The notes below the pieces were generated by a model, which was not told the origin of the DNA, did no database searches, and saw only the letters and a list, made by a program, of their open reading frames with translations. Below are positions 1 through 9,897 of a DNA stretch of 64,000 nt, piece after piece (position 1 is the stretch's first letter; the number at the start of each line of letters is the position of its first letter). Both the position numbers and the translations under genes were made by a program. The stretch is from Acidimicrobiaceae bacterium RAAP-2. Lineage in GTDB: Bacteria > Actinomycetota > Acidimicrobiia > Acidimicrobiales > RAAP-2. The stretch spans positions 46,248 to 110,247 of the forward strand of contig LMAD01000003.1 of NCBI GenBank assembly GCA_001443545.1, given 5' to 3'.

Positions 1-297
1 CTCCCCACACTTACGGCAGACGCGCACCTTGGTGCCGTCGGCGTCCGCGAAGCCGACCTTGGCCGGCCCCTTGTGCGCGTCACACCACAGTGCGACGTTC
101 GACACGTGCAGCGGCATCAACTTGTCGATGATCCCGGCCTGCATCATGGCCCCGGTCTGCTTCGTGTGGCGCTTGGCGATGTTCAGCCCGTCGAGCACCA
201 CTCGGTCGGTCTGGGGCATCGCCTCTTCGACCATCGCTCGCTCGCCACGGAACTTGCCGGCGACCACGAGCACGTCGTCACCCTTACGAATCTTCAT
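1..297 (-). CDS. rplX: 50S ribosomal protein L24, 3' end cut by the window
   Basis: L24 is an early assembly protein that binds 23S rRNA. The visible 99 residues begin MKIRKGDDVLVVAGKFRG, the KOW-type start of L24, and end in CRKCGE, close to the usual length of just over 100 residues, so only a few codons are missing beyond position 1. The ATG at 295-297 overlaps the L14 stop codon as TAATG, indicating translational coupling inside the spc operon. Two cysteines near the end (CRKC) follow the pattern seen in many bacterial L24 proteins. Confidence 0.95.
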   Translation of the reverse strand, partial: MKIRKGDDVLVVAGKFRGERAMVEEAMPQTDRVVLDGLNIAKRHTKQTGAMMQAGIIDKLMPLHVSNVALWCDAHKGPAKVGFADADGTKVRVCRKCGE

Positions 298-665
298 TAC
301 AACACCTCCGGCGCCAGCGAAATGATTCGCATGAACTTCTTGTCGCGCAGCTCACGGCCGACGGGCCCGAAGATACGGGTGCCTCGGGGCTGGAGCTGGT
401 CGTTGATCAGCACGGCCGCGTTCTCGTCGAAGCGAATGTACGAACCGTCGGGACGACGCTTCTCCTTGGCGGTGCGCACGACGACGCAGCGGACCACGTC
501 GCCCTTCTTGACCGCGGCGCCCGGGATGGCGTCCTTCACCGTCGCGATGAAGACGTCGCCGATCGAGGCGTAGCGACGCCTCGACCCGCCGAGCACGCGA
601 ATGCACAGCACTTCCTTGGCGCCCGAGTTGTCGGCCACCTTGAGTCGGGATTCCTGCTGGATCAT
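297..665 (-). CDS. rplN: 50S ribosomal protein L14
   Basis: L14 binds 23S rRNA at the subunit interface. The 122-residue product starts MIQQESRLKVADNSGAKE and contains the family signature around GDVVRCVVVRT, matching the normal length. A longer in-frame extension upstream was rejected because MIQQES is the universal L14 start and because its ATG overlaps the S17 stop by four bases (ATGA). It lies in the spc operon between S17 and L24. Confidence 0.97.
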   Translation of the reverse strand: MIQQESRLKVADNSGAKEVLCIRVLGGSRRRYASIGDVFIATVKDAIPGAAVKKGDVVRCVVVRTAKEKRRPDGSYIRFDENAAVLINDQLQPRGTRIFGPVGRELRDKKFMRIISLAPEVL

Positions 666-940
666 CGCGCACGCTCCACGATCTCGGTCAGACGCCACCG
701 CTTCAGCTTCGACAACGGACGGGTCTCTTGGACCCGGACCCGGTCGCCGACCTTGGCCTCGTTCGCGCCGTCGTGCACGTAGAGCTTCTTCGTGCGCTGG
801 ACCGTCTTGCCGTACCGGGGGTGGCTCACCCGCTCGTTCACGGCCACGACCAGCGTCGCGTTCATCTTGTCCGACACGACGATGCCCTCACGGACCTTGC
901 GGGGGTTCACGCGAGTCACTGGGTTGGTCTCGTCAGTCAT
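662..940 (-). CDS. rpsQ: 30S ribosomal protein S17
   Basis: S17 is a primary 16S rRNA binding protein of the 30S body. The product has the S17 OB-fold core (REGIVVSDKMNATLVV, HPRYGKTVQRTKK) and ends in a short basic helix. Two candidate starts exist, GTG at 943 and ATG at 940. The ATG is preferred because it overlaps the L29 stop codon as TGATG, the same coupling used by its neighbours. Confidence 0.95.
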   Translation of the reverse strand: MTDETNPVTRVNPRKVREGIVVSDKMNATLVVAVNERVSHPRYGKTVQRTKKLYVHDGANEAKVGDRVRVQETRPLSKLKRWRLTEIVERAR

Positions 941-1173
941 CACTCACCTGCTTCCTGGGCCTCGGCGGCCGCGATCTCACGCTCGCGCACGAAGGTGGCG
1001 AGTCGCGCGATGTCCTTGCGCACTTCGCGCAGCCGCGCGGAGTCGTCCAACTGGCCGGTGGCCAGCTGGAACCGGAGGTTGAACAACTCCCGACGCGTCT
1101 CACCGAGACGCTCCAGGAGCTCGTTGTCGCCGAGCTGACGTAGCTCGGCTCGGCGCTCACTGGTCTTGGCCAT
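940..1173 (-). CDS. rpmC: 50S ribosomal protein L29
   Basis: L29 sits near the polypeptide exit tunnel and contributes to the docking site for SRP and trigger factor. The 77-residue protein is the expected helical hairpin, with the family motif ELFNLRFQLATGQL in the middle. The start ATG overlaps the L16 stop (TAATG). The C-terminus carries a short Ala/Glu-rich tail (EIAAAEAQEAGE). Confidence 0.95.
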   Translation of the reverse strand: MAKTSERRAELRQLGDNELLERLGETRRELFNLRFQLATGQLDDSARLREVRKDIARLATFVREREIAAAEAQEAGE

Positions 1174-1610
1174 TAGATCGTCACCTCCGGGGTGCCGTGC
1201 GTCCCGGGACGCACGACGAACTTCGCCTTGATGGGCAGTTTCTGAATCGCGCGCTCCATGGCGGCGCGGGCCAGGGTCTCGTCGACCCCACCGAGTTCGA
1301 ACATGACGCGACCGGGCTTGACCACGGCGACCCAGAACTCGGGGTTGCCCTTGCCCGAACCCATGCGGGTCTCGGCCGGCTTCTGGGTGACCGGCTTGTC
1401 CGGGAAGACCCGGATCCACACCTTGCCACCACGACGGACGTGACGGGTCATCGCGATACGGGCCGCCTCGATCTGACGGGCGGTGATCCACCCAGCCTCG
1501 AGCGCCTGGATCCCGAAGTCACCGAAGATCAGCTCCGTGCCGCCCTTGGCCATCCCGGTCATGCGGCCGCGCTGCTGCTTGCGGTGCTTCACCTTGCGGG
1601 GCATCAACAT
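1173..1610 (-). CDS. rplP: 50S ribosomal protein L16
   Basis: L16 organises the A-site region of the 50S subunit. The 145-residue protein contains the family core KVKHRKQQRGRM, EAARIAMTRHVRRGG and RMGSGKGNPEFWVAVV. Two ATG codons lie six bases apart (1610 and 1604). The first is taken because a GGAG ribosome binding site sits five bases before it, although MPRKVKHRK is the more familiar N-terminus. It follows S3 directly in the S10 operon. Confidence 0.95.
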   Translation of the reverse strand: MLMPRKVKHRKQQRGRMTGMAKGGTELIFGDFGIQALEAGWITARQIEAARIAMTRHVRRGGKVWIRVFPDKPVTQKPAETRMGSGKGNPEFWVAVVKPGRVMFELGGVDETLARAAMERAIQKLPIKAKFVVRPGTHGTPEVTI

Positions 1611-1612
1611 GA

Positions 1613-2542
1613 TTACTCCACGTCCTTTCGAAAGTGCGGCGTGTCGGTGTGATCTTGCGCCGTACGACGCTCGATCTCCTCTTCGACGCTCAGCCGACGT
1701 TCGACGTCCTCGGGGGCGACCAGCAGGTCGACCGGCGGCGCCTCGACGACGACCGGCGCGACGGGGGTCTCCACCTCAACCTCGGCGGCGCGACGGCGTC
1801 CACCACCGGCGCGCACGACGCCCTTGGGCGGCGCACCGGCGGCGACCGGGACGGCGTCGCCGGCGGCCATCGCGGCCTCGCGCACGATCTTCTCGTCGTT
1901 CGTCAACTGGTAGGGCAGGATGTCGCCCTTGTAGATCCACACCTTGACGCCGATGCGCCCAGTCGAGGTACGAGCCTCGCGGAAGCCGTAGTCGATGTCC
2001 GCGCGCAGCGTGTGCAGCGGGACGCGACCCTCGCGGTAGGACTCCCGGCGCGACATCTCCGCGCCGCCGAGTCGACCCGAGGCCTGGATCTTCACGCCCA
2101 GCGCGCCGGCCTTCTGCACGGTCTGGATGCCGCGCTTCATCGCCCGGCGGAAGGCCACGCGACGGATCAACTGGTCACAGATCCCCTGGGCGATCAGCGC
2201 CGCGTCGAGTTCGGGCTGCTTGATCTCTTGGATGTTCAACGAGATCTTGTTCTTCTGCCCGGTGATCTTCTCCAGGTCCTTCTTCAACCGGTCGGCCTCG
2301 CCGCCCCGTCGACCGATCACGATGCCCGGCCGGGCGGTGTGGATGTCGACGCGGATGCGGTCAGAGTTGCGCTCGATCTCGATGCGGCTCACCGCGGCGC
2401 TCTCGAGCTGACGGGTCAGGTAGTCGCGGATCTTCCAGTCCTCGACGACGAGCTCCTTGTAGCCCTTCTCCTTGAACCAACGCGACTTCCAGTCGGTCGT
2501 GATGCCGAGACGGAATCCGTAGGGATTTACCTTCTGACCCAT
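1613..2542 (-). CDS. rpsC: 30S ribosomal protein S3 with extended C-terminus
   Basis: S3 forms part of the mRNA entry channel and helicase site of the 30S head. The N-terminal KH domain (GIVIGRRGGEADRLKKDL) and the C-terminal S3 domain (GRLGGAEMSRRESYREGRVPLHTLRADIDYG) are intact. At 309 residues it is about 70 longer than typical S3. The extra part, after roughly residue 235, is rich in Val, Glu, Ala and Pro and resembles the acidic tails on L22 and L10 in this window. It abuts L22 with no spacer. Confidence 0.96.
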   Translation of the reverse strand: MGQKVNPYGFRLGITTDWKSRWFKEKGYKELVVEDWKIRDYLTRQLESAAVSRIEIERNSDRIRVDIHTARPGIVIGRRGGEADRLKKDLEKITGQKNKISLNIQEIKQPELDAALIAQGICDQLIRRVAFRRAMKRGIQTVQKAGALGVKIQASGRLGGAEMSRRESYREGRVPLHTLRADIDYGFREARTSTGRIGVKVWIYKGDILPYQLTNDEKIVREAAMAAGDAVPVAAGAPPKGVVRAGGGRRRAAEVEVETPVAPVVVEAPPVDLLVAPEDVERRLSVEEEIERRTAQDHTDTPHFRKDVE

Positions 2543-3199
2543 TTACTTCTCCGTCTCTTCGGTCTCGACGACCTCGGTCGCCTCGTCGGTCGCGAGCGCC
2601 TCATCGGTCGTCTCGTCGGTCGTAGCTTCAACAACGTCGGTGTTCACGTCGGTCACGACGTCGGTCTCGACCGCCTCGACGGCCTCGTTCTCCTCGAGCG
2701 CCTCGGCCTCCTGGGCCGCTTCGCGCTTGTTCAGACTCGCCTGCTGGTCGGCCCGCTTGCGCGAGGACGCCACCCGTCGGCTCCGCGAAGCCGTGGCCTG
2801 CGCGTTGCGCGCGGCGCGCAGCACCTCGAGGCGATCCTCCTCGAGCCGTGACACGATCACCGTGATGTGGCAGGCGCGCTTCAGGATCTGTCCCGCCCGT
2901 CCGCGCGCCCGGGGCGAGAAGCGCTTCATCGTCACGCCCTCGTCGGCGAAGGCCGCCGACACGTACAGCTCATCGGCGGACAAGCCGTCGTTGTTCACGG
3001 CGTTGGCGACCGCCGAAGCGAGCACCTTGCCGACCACGTCGGCCGCCTCGCGGCTGGTGAGCGCGAGGATCTCGCGGGCCGTCTTCACGTCCTCACCGCG
3101 GATCAGGTTCAGCACCACGCGGGCCTTGCTGGCCGACATGTGGTACCCCCGCAGCACCGCCCGGGTGCCGGGACGCTCGTTGGTCTTGGGACCGGTCAT
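2543..3199 (-). CDS. rplV: 50S ribosomal protein L22 with long acidic tail
   Basis: L22 lines the exit tunnel and is the site of some macrolide-resistance changes. Residues 10-120 form the normal L22 fold (YHMSASKARVVLNLIRG, FSPRARGRAGQILKRACHI). The protein is 218 residues, roughly double the common length. After about residue 125 there is a basic linker and then an 80-residue tail dominated by Glu, Thr, Asp, Val and Ala. The start ATG overlaps the S19 stop (TAATG). Base composition and codon use of the tail match the neighbours, so it is a genuine extension and not a frameshift artefact. Confidence 0.95.
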   Translation of the reverse strand: MTGPKTNERPGTRAVLRGYHMSASKARVVLNLIRGEDVKTAREILALTSREAADVVGKVLASAVANAVNNDGLSADELYVSAAFADEGVTMKRFSPRARGRAGQILKRACHITVIVSRLEEDRLEVLRAARNAQATASRSRRVASSRKRADQQASLNKREAAQEAEALEENEAVEAVETDVVTDVNTDVVEATTDETTDEALATDEATEVVETEETEK

Positions 3200-3477
3200 T
3201 ATCGCCTACCCGTCTTTTCCTGGCCCGCGTGGAACTTAAACGTCCGCGTCGGGGCGAACTCGCCGAGCTTGTGTCCCACCATCGACTCGTTCACGAAGAC
3301 CGGCACGTGGCGACGGCCGTCGTGGACGGCGAAGGTGTGCCCCACCATGTCGGGGATGACGGTCGATCGACGGCTCCAGGTCTTGATGACCTTCTTCTCG
3401 TTGGCCGCGTTCATCGCATCCACCTTCTTCAACAGGTGGGCGTCGATGAACGGACCCTTCTTCAAGCTACGTGACAT
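3199..3477 (-). CDS. rpsS: 30S ribosomal protein S19
   Basis: S19 sits in the 30S head and contacts the 50S subunit and A-site tRNA. The 92-residue product starts MSRSLKKGPFID and contains the signature TWSRRSTVIPDMVGHTFAVHDG, all typical for length and sequence. Only three bases separate it from L2 upstream, and its stop overlaps the L22 start. Confidence 0.97.
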   Translation of the reverse strand: MSRSLKKGPFIDAHLLKKVDAMNAANEKKVIKTWSRRSTVIPDMVGHTFAVHDGRRHVPVFVNESMVGHKLGEFAPTRTFKFHAGQEKTGRR

Positions 3478-3480
3478 TTC

Positions 3481-4314
3481 CTACCTCCGCGATCCGCGTC
3501 CGCGACGACGACGAATGATGAGCGCGTCCGAGGACTTCGGCAAACGCGTACGACCTTCTGGCTGACCCCACGGCGAGACCGGGTGACGTCCACCCGAGGT
3601 CTTGCCCTCACCACCACCGAGGGGGTGGTCGACGGGGTTCATGGCCACACCGCGGGTCTGGGGACGAATGCCCTTCCAGCGGTTTCGACCGGCCTTGCCG
3701 ACCTTGATGAGCTCGTGCTCGGAGTTGCCGATCTCACCGAGGGTGGCGCGGCAGTCGATCGGGACGCGGCGCATCTCGGTCGAGGGCAGGCGCAGGGTGG
3801 CGAAACCGCCATCCTTGGCGACCAACTGGACGCTCATGCCGGCGCTGCGCGCCATCTTGCCGCCGCCACCGGGGCGCAACTCGACGTTGTGCACGGTCGA
3901 ACCGGTCGGGATGAATCGCATCGGCAGGGCGTTGCCCGTGCGGATGTCGGCCTTGGGACCGGAGGCGACGACGTCGCCGACCTTGAGTCCCTGGGCGGCC
4001 AGGATGTAGCGCTTCTCGCCGTCGGCGTAGTGCAGCAGGGCGATGCGGCACGAGCGGTTCGGGTCGTACTCGATCGCCGCGACCGTGGCTGGTACGCCGT
4101 CCTTGTTGCGCTTGAAGTCGATGATGCGGTACTGCTGCTTGTGGCCACCGCCGCGGTGACGCGACGTCTTGCGGCCGTAGCTGTTGCGTCCACCCGTACG
4201 GGGCTTGGGCGCCAGCAGCGACTTCTCGGGGCGGTCCTTGGTGATCTCGACGAAGTCCGAGACCGTCTGGAACCGGCGGCCCGGGCTCGTTGGTTTACGG
4301 TGACGCAGTGCCAT
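3481..4314 (-). CDS. rplB: 50S ribosomal protein L2
   Basis: L2 is required for subunit association and peptidyl transferase assembly. The 277-residue protein has the complete two-domain family fold: GGGHKQQYRIIDFKR near residue 60, the SH3-like middle, and the C-terminal NPVDHPLGGGEG motif with the conserved histidine near residue 230. The length is standard. It lies between L23 and S19 in the usual S10-operon order. Confidence 0.97.
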   Translation of the reverse strand: MALRHRKPTSPGRRFQTVSDFVEITKDRPEKSLLAPKPRTGGRNSYGRKTSRHRGGGHKQQYRIIDFKRNKDGVPATVAAIEYDPNRSCRIALLHYADGEKRYILAAQGLKVGDVVASGPKADIRTGNALPMRFIPTGSTVHNVELRPGGGGKMARSAGMSVQLVAKDGGFATLRLPSTEMRRVPIDCRATLGEIGNSEHELIKVGKAGRNRWKGIRPQTRGVAMNPVDHPLGGGEGKTSGGRHPVSPWGQPEGRTRLPKSSDALIIRRRRGRGSRR

Positions 4315-4322
4315 GGCGTTCC

Positions 4323-4613
4323 TTAGTTCTCGAAGAGGTTGATCGTGTCGCCCTGGCGCAGGGTGACGATGGCGCGCTTGGAGCCGGGACGCGATCCGCG
4401 CACCCCGGTGCGCAGGTTGCGGGTCGACTTGCCCTTGCGGTTGAGCGTGTTGACGTTGACGACCTTCACGTTGAAGGCCTGCTCGACGGCGTTACGCACG
4501 TCGATCTTGGTGGCCCGCGGGTCCACGACGAAGACGTAGGTGCCCCGGTCCATCAGGGCGTAGGTCTTCTCGGAGACGACCGGGCGAATCAGGATGCTCA
4601 TGGCGTCGCGCAT
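4323..4613 (-). CDS. rplW: 50S ribosomal protein L23
   Basis: L23 is the exit-tunnel protein that docks trigger factor and SRP. The 96-residue protein shows the family opening ILIRPVVSEKTYALMD and the VNTLNRKGK segment of the tunnel-facing loop. Its start ATG overlaps the L4 stop as TGATG. The length and position in the operon are normal. Confidence 0.96.
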   Translation of the reverse strand: MRDAMSILIRPVVSEKTYALMDRGTYVFVVDPRATKIDVRNAVEQAFNVKVVNVNTLNRKGKSTRNLRTGVRGSRPGSKRAIVTLRQGDTINLFEN

Positions 4614-5293
4614 CAGTTGTCCTCCTTGGCCCGCGGCAGCGTGGCGTCGGTGAAGAGCACCCAGTCCGCTTCGAGCACGTCGTATGCGTTGATCTCGCCG
4701 GCGTCGATGGTCTTGACGTGGTCGAGGTTGTTGAACGAGAAGAACGCGACGGCGTCTTCGCGGCTCAGGACCACGAGGACCTTGCCGTCGAGGCCCAGCG
4801 CACCGAGCGCGGCGAGCGCCGACTTGGTCTTGGGCTCACTCCAGGCGTCGAAGGAGTCGATCAGGGCGACGCGCGACTCACTCGCGCGGTCCGACAGCGC
4901 GCAGTAGAGCGCGAGTCGGATCATCTTCTTGGGCGTCTTCTGGTCGTACTTGCGCGGCTTGGGTCCGAGCGCGATACCACCGCCCGGGTAGTGCGGCGCA
5001 CGGATCGTGCCCTGACGGGCCCCGCCGGTGCCCTTCTGGCGGAACGGCTTCTTGCCACCACCGCGGACTTCTTTGCGGGTCTTGGTGGACTGGGTGCCGG
5101 ACCGCTTCGCGGCGAGCTGGGCCGTCACCACCTGGTGCAGCACGGCCATGTTCGGCTCGATGCCGAAGATCGTGGGCTCCAGCTCGACCGTGTCCAGGGT
5201 CGCGCCGTCGAGGCTGCGCCGCGCGACGCTGCGCGCGACGGGCTCGGGTCGGTCCTTCTTGACCGGTCCGCGCAGGGTAAAGACGTCGCTCAT
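4613..5293 (-). CDS. rplD: 50S ribosomal protein L4
   Basis: L4 contributes a long loop to the exit tunnel and in enterobacteria represses its own operon. The 226-residue protein contains the conserved loop GGGKKPFRQKGTGGARQGT with the downstream PHYPGGGIALGPKPR. The ATG overlaps the L3 stop by four bases. The N-terminal residues (MSDVFTLRGPVKKDRP) are a short lineage-specific addition before the usual start of homology. Confidence 0.96.
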   Translation of the reverse strand: MSDVFTLRGPVKKDRPEPVARSVARRSLDGATLDTVELEPTIFGIEPNMAVLHQVVTAQLAAKRSGTQSTKTRKEVRGGGKKPFRQKGTGGARQGTIRAPHYPGGGIALGPKPRKYDQKTPKKMIRLALYCALSDRASESRVALIDSFDAWSEPKTKSALAALGALGLDGKVLVVLSREDAVAFFSFNNLDHVKTIDAGEINAYDVLEADWVLFTDATLPRAKEDN

Positions 5294-5949
5294 CGCAGAC
5301 CTCCGGCCTTCATCGGGTTCTTCACCGAGGTGCGCAGCACCACGACGCCGCCGCGGGGACCGGGGACGGCCCCCTTGACCAGGACGAGGTGACGCTCGAC
5401 GTCGACGCCGATCACCTCGAGGTTGGTGGTGGTCACCTGGCCGCCACCCATCCGACCGGCCATGCGCGTGCCCTTGAACACGCGACCCGGGGTCGAACAG
5501 GCGCCGATGGAGCCCGGCGCACGGTGGTGCTTGTGGTTACCGTGCGCGTGGCCCTGGCCCTTGAAGTTGTGGCGCTTCATGCCACCGGCGAAGCCCTTGC
5601 CCTTGGAGACGGCGGTGGCGTCGATCTTCTCGCCCTTCTCGAAGGCGCTCGCCAGGATCTCCTGACCCACGACGTAACCCGAGACGTCGTCGAGGCGTAG
5701 CTCGACGAGCTTGGTGCCCGGGGCCACGCCGGCCTTCTCGAAGTGCCCCAGCTCGGGCTTGGTCAGGGTGCTGGCCCGACGGGTACCCCAGGTCACCTGG
5801 ACGGCGCTGTAGCCCTCCTTCTCGGGGGTCTTCACCTGGACGACGCGGGCCGGGCTCACCCGTACCACCGTGACGGGAATGGCCCGGTTCTGGTCGTCCC
5901 AGATCTGGGTCATGCCCACCTTCTCGCCGACGATCGCTTTGGTCGCCAC
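5290..5949 (-). CDS. rplC: 50S ribosomal protein L3
   Basis: L3 is an early 23S rRNA binder close to the peptidyl transferase centre. The 219-residue product has the family signature FAGGMKRHNFKGQGHAHGNH and the following SIGACSTPGRVFKG loop. It starts with GTG at 5949 behind a GAGAGAGG ribosome binding site six bases upstream. It is the first gene after a 210-base gap that separates it from rpsJ, so it may begin its own transcript or be controlled by the structured leader described at 5996-6028. Confidence 0.96.
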   Translation of the reverse strand: MATKAIVGEKVGMTQIWDDQNRAIPVTVVRVSPARVVQVKTPEKEGYSAVQVTWGTRRASTLTKPELGHFEKAGVAPGTKLVELRLDDVSGYVVGQEILASAFEKGEKIDATAVSKGKGFAGGMKRHNFKGQGHAHGNHKHHRAPGSIGACSTPGRVFKGTRMAGRMGGGQVTTTNLEVIGVDVERHLVLVKGAVPGPRGGVVVLRTSVKNPMKAGGLR

Positions 5950-5995
5950 GTTTGCCTCTCTCTGCTGTTCTGAGCGTCGGTTCCCGACACACAGA

Positions 5996-6028
5996 CGCTC
6001 CGTTCAGGTGATAAACCCGAACGGAGCG
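5996..6028 (-). promoter_or_regulatory. Strong hairpin in the leader of rplC
   Basis: CGCTCCGTTC at 5996-6005 pairs perfectly with GAACGGAGCG at 6019-6028, and the stem continues past one mismatch with GG/CC. It lies 47 bases upstream of the rplC start, in the transcribed leader. There is no U-tract after it, so it is more likely an RNA structure involved in r-protein feedback or processing than a terminator. This function is inferred from position only. Confidence 0.5.
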
Positions 6029-6122
6029 CTCGACTGGTTCGGTTCAGCGTCCCTCCGAGGAGGCAACTGAACACATCACTTTTCCCACCCCGTAAGGCGG
6101 GCTACCTACCGTACACCATCGG

Positions 6123-6152
6123 ACCCCGCCGGCGCAAAGGCGCCGACGGGGT
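6123..6152 (-). terminator. GC-rich hairpin just after rpsJ
   Basis: ACCCCG-CCGGCGC pairs with GCGCCG-CGGGGT around an AAAG loop, giving 12 paired bases with one internal mismatch. It begins eight bases after the rpsJ stop on the minus strand. No run of T follows, as is common for hairpin terminators in high-GC Actinobacteria. It may end or attenuate str-operon transcripts before the S10 operon. Confidence 0.5.
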
Positions 6153-6159
6153 CGACGGG

Positions 6160-6483
6160 TCAACCTTGACGAATCTTGATCTCGATGTCCACGCCGGCGG
6201 GCAGGTCGAGTCGCTGGAGCGAGTCGACCGTCTTGGCCGTGTGGTCAACGATGTCGAGCAGGCGCTTGTGCACGCGCATCTCGAAGTGCTCGCGGCTGTC
6301 CTTGTGCTTGTGGGGACCGCGAACCACCGTGTACCGGTGGGTCTCGGTCGGCAGCGGCACCGGTCCCTGGACGCGGGCGTTGGTCCGTTCGACCGTCTGG
6401 ACGATCTTCGCCGTTGACTGGTCGAGGACTCCGTGGTCGAAGGCCTTCAGCCGGATCCGGATCATTTGACGGTTGTCGGCCAC
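6160..6483 (-). CDS. rpsJ: 30S ribosomal protein S10
   Basis: S10 is a 30S head protein and, as NusE, an antitermination partner of NusB and NusG. The 107-residue product contains IRIRLKAFDHGVLDQS and the signature RVQGPVPLPTETHRYTVVRGPHKHKDSREHFEMR, of which the central part is diagnostic. The start is taken as GTG at 6483 (MADNRQMIR), two bases after the tuf stop. An internal ATG six codons later would give the shorter form. It is separated from rplC by a hairpin-containing gap. Confidence 0.95.
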   Translation of the reverse strand: MADNRQMIRIRLKAFDHGVLDQSTAKIVQTVERTNARVQGPVPLPTETHRYTVVRGPHKHKDSREHFEMRVHKRLLDIVDHTAKTVDSLQRLDLPAGVDIEIKIRQG

Positions 6484-6485
6484 GA

Positions 6486-7673
<1,188 letters not shown>

Positions 7674-7784
7674 TGTCGGGGACTAACTTTCTCTCTCGTG
7701 ACGGGCCCGCGGTGGACTCGTCTGGTTTCTTGCGGCCCGCCCCGACGACGGTTTGGACCTGGTATGCACTGGTTGCCCAGCCTC

Positions 7785-9875
7785 CTACGCGCCAGTGGCC
7801 TTCGCGACGATCTCCTTGGCGATCGCGTCTGGGACTTCCGCGTACGAGTGGAACTGCATGGTGTACGTCGCGCGCCCCTGGGTGCGCGAGCGCAGGTCAG
7901 TAGCGTAGCCGAACATGTCGGCCAGTGGCACCAGCGCGCGTATTGCCTGGCTGTTGCCCCTCTGCTCCATGCCCTCGATCCGGCCACGCCGACTCGAAAG
8001 GTCACCGATGACGTCGCCCATGTAGTCCTCGGGGGTCACGACCTCCACGGCCATGACCGGCTCCAACAGGACGGGGTTGGCCAGACGGGCGGCCTTCTTC
8101 ACCGCGATCGACCCGGCGATCTTGAAGGCCATCTCCGAGGAGTCCACGTCGTGGTAGCTGCCGAAGGTGAGTCGCACGCGCACGTCGACGACCTGGTAGC
8201 CGGCGAGCACGCCCGAGGTCAGCGCCTCGGTGATGCCCTGGTTGACCGGCTGGATGTACTCCTTGGGGATCACGCCGCCGGTGATCTCGTCGACGAACTC
8301 GTAGCCGCCGCCGGGGCCGGTGGGCTCCAGGGTGATCACGACGTGGCCGTACTGGCCCTTGCCACCGGTCTGGCGGACGTACTTCTCTTCGACCTTCTCG
8401 ACCTTCTTGCGGATCGTCTCGCGGTAGGCCACCTGGGGCTTACCGACGTTGGCGTCCACCGAGAACTCGCGAAGCATCCGGTCGACCAGCACCTCGAGGT
8501 GCAACTCGCCCATGCCCGAGATGACCGTCTGGCCGGTCTCTTCGTCGGTGCGCACGCGGAAGGTCGGGTCCTCCTCGGAGAGCGCGTAGAGCGCCTTGCC
8601 GAGTTTCTCCTGGTCGGCCTTGGTCTTGGGCTCGACGGCGACGTGGATGACCGGTTCGGGGAAGGTCAGGGTCTCGAGCTGGACCGGACTCGAGGTGTCC
8701 GACAGCGTGTCGCCCGTCGTGACCTGCTTCAAGCCGACCGCGGCGACGATGTCACCGGTGCGGATCGTGTCGAGGTCCTCGCGGTTGTTCGCGTGCATCA
8801 ACAGCAGACGGCCCAACCGCTCCTTCTTCATGCCCTTGGTCGTGTTGACGACCGTCTCGCCCTTGTCGAGGGAGCCCGAGTAGACGCGCAGGTAGGTCAG
8901 CTTGCCGACGTAGGGGTCGGTCATGATCTTGAAGGCGAGCGCCGAGAAGGGCTCGTCGTCGCTGGGCTTGCGCTCCACGACCTCGTCCTTGCCGGGCTTG
9001 GTCCCCTGGGTCGGGGGCAGGTCCACCGGCGAGGGCAGGTAGTTCACGACGGCGTCGAGCATCGGCTGGACGCCCTTGTTCTTGAAGGCGGTCCCGTTGA
9101 GGATCGGCACGCAGTGGTTCTCGAGGGTGCCCACGCGCAGCGCCCGGCGGATGTCCTCGGGGGTGATCGTCTCTTCGCCGAGCACCTTCTCCATGAGCTC
9201 GTCGTCGAACGTGGTCAGCACGTCGAGCAGGATCGTGTGGTACTCCTCGGCCTGGGCGCGAAGCTCCTCGGGGATTGCTACCTCGTCGTAGTTCTCGCCC
9301 CGGTCGTCGTCGTGCCAGATCAGGGCCTTCATCGTCGTGAGGTCGATCAGTCCCTGGTAGTTCGATTCGGCACCGATCGGCAACTGGATGACCGCGGGCA
9401 CGCAGTCGAGGCGGTCGGCGATCATGTCGACGCACCGGAAGAAGTCGGCCCCGACGCGGTCCATCTTGTTCACGAAGCAGATGCGCGGCACGTGGTACTT
9501 GTTGGCCTGGCGCCAGACCGTCTCGGTCTGGGGCTCCACGCCCGCCACGGCGTCAAAGACCGCCACGGCGCCGTCGAGCACCCGCAGCGAGCGCTCGACC
9601 TCGACCGTGAAGTCGACGTGGCCGGGGGTGTCGATGATGTTGATCCGGTGGCCGTCCCAGTAACAGGTGGTCGCGGCCGAGGTGATGGTGATGCCGCGCT
9701 CTTGCTCCTGGACCATCCAGTCCATGGTCGCGGCGCCCTCGTGGACCTCGCCGATCTTGTAGTTCTTGCCCGTGTAGAACAGGATCCGTTCGGTCGTCGT
9801 GGTCTTACCGGCGTCGATGTGCGCCATAATGCCAATGTTGCGAACCTTATCCAGCGGGATTTCGCGTGCGGTCAT
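7785..9875 (-). CDS. fusA: Elongation factor G
   Basis: EF-G is the translocation GTPase. The 696-residue protein starts MTAREIPLDKVRNIGIMAHI and contains the P-loop AHIDAGKTTTTERIL, the DTPGHVDF switch II motif and NKMD, followed by domains II-V (the QTGGKGQYGHV segment of domain IV is visible). An in-frame extension of 43 codons upstream was rejected because it reads back through the rpsG end and the family start is at 9875. It sits between rpsG and tuf in the str operon. Confidence 0.97.
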   Translation of the reverse strand: MTAREIPLDKVRNIGIMAHIDAGKTTTTERILFYTGKNYKIGEVHEGAATMDWMVQEQERGITITSAATTCYWDGHRINIIDTPGHVDFTVEVERSLRVLDGAVAVFDAVAGVEPQTETVWRQANKYHVPRICFVNKMDRVGADFFRCVDMIADRLDCVPAVIQLPIGAESNYQGLIDLTTMKALIWHDDDRGENYDEVAIPEELRAQAEEYHTILLDVLTTFDDELMEKVLGEETITPEDIRRALRVGTLENHCVPILNGTAFKNKGVQPMLDAVVNYLPSPVDLPPTQGTKPGKDEVVERKPSDDEPFSALAFKIMTDPYVGKLTYLRVYSGSLDKGETVVNTTKGMKKERLGRLLLMHANNREDLDTIRTGDIVAAVGLKQVTTGDTLSDTSSPVQLETLTFPEPVIHVAVEPKTKADQEKLGKALYALSEEDPTFRVRTDEETGQTVISGMGELHLEVLVDRMLREFSVDANVGKPQVAYRETIRKKVEKVEEKYVRQTGGKGQYGHVVITLEPTGPGGGYEFVDEITGGVIPKEYIQPVNQGITEALTSGVLAGYQVVDVRVRLTFGSYHDVDSSEMAFKIAGSIAVKKAARLANPVLLEPVMAVEVVTPEDYMGDVIGDLSSRRGRIEGMEQRGNSQAIRALVPLADMFGYATDLRSRTQGRATYTMQFHSYAEVPDAIAKEIVAKATGA

Positions 9876-9897
9876 AGTGATCGGGTTATCTCTCTCG

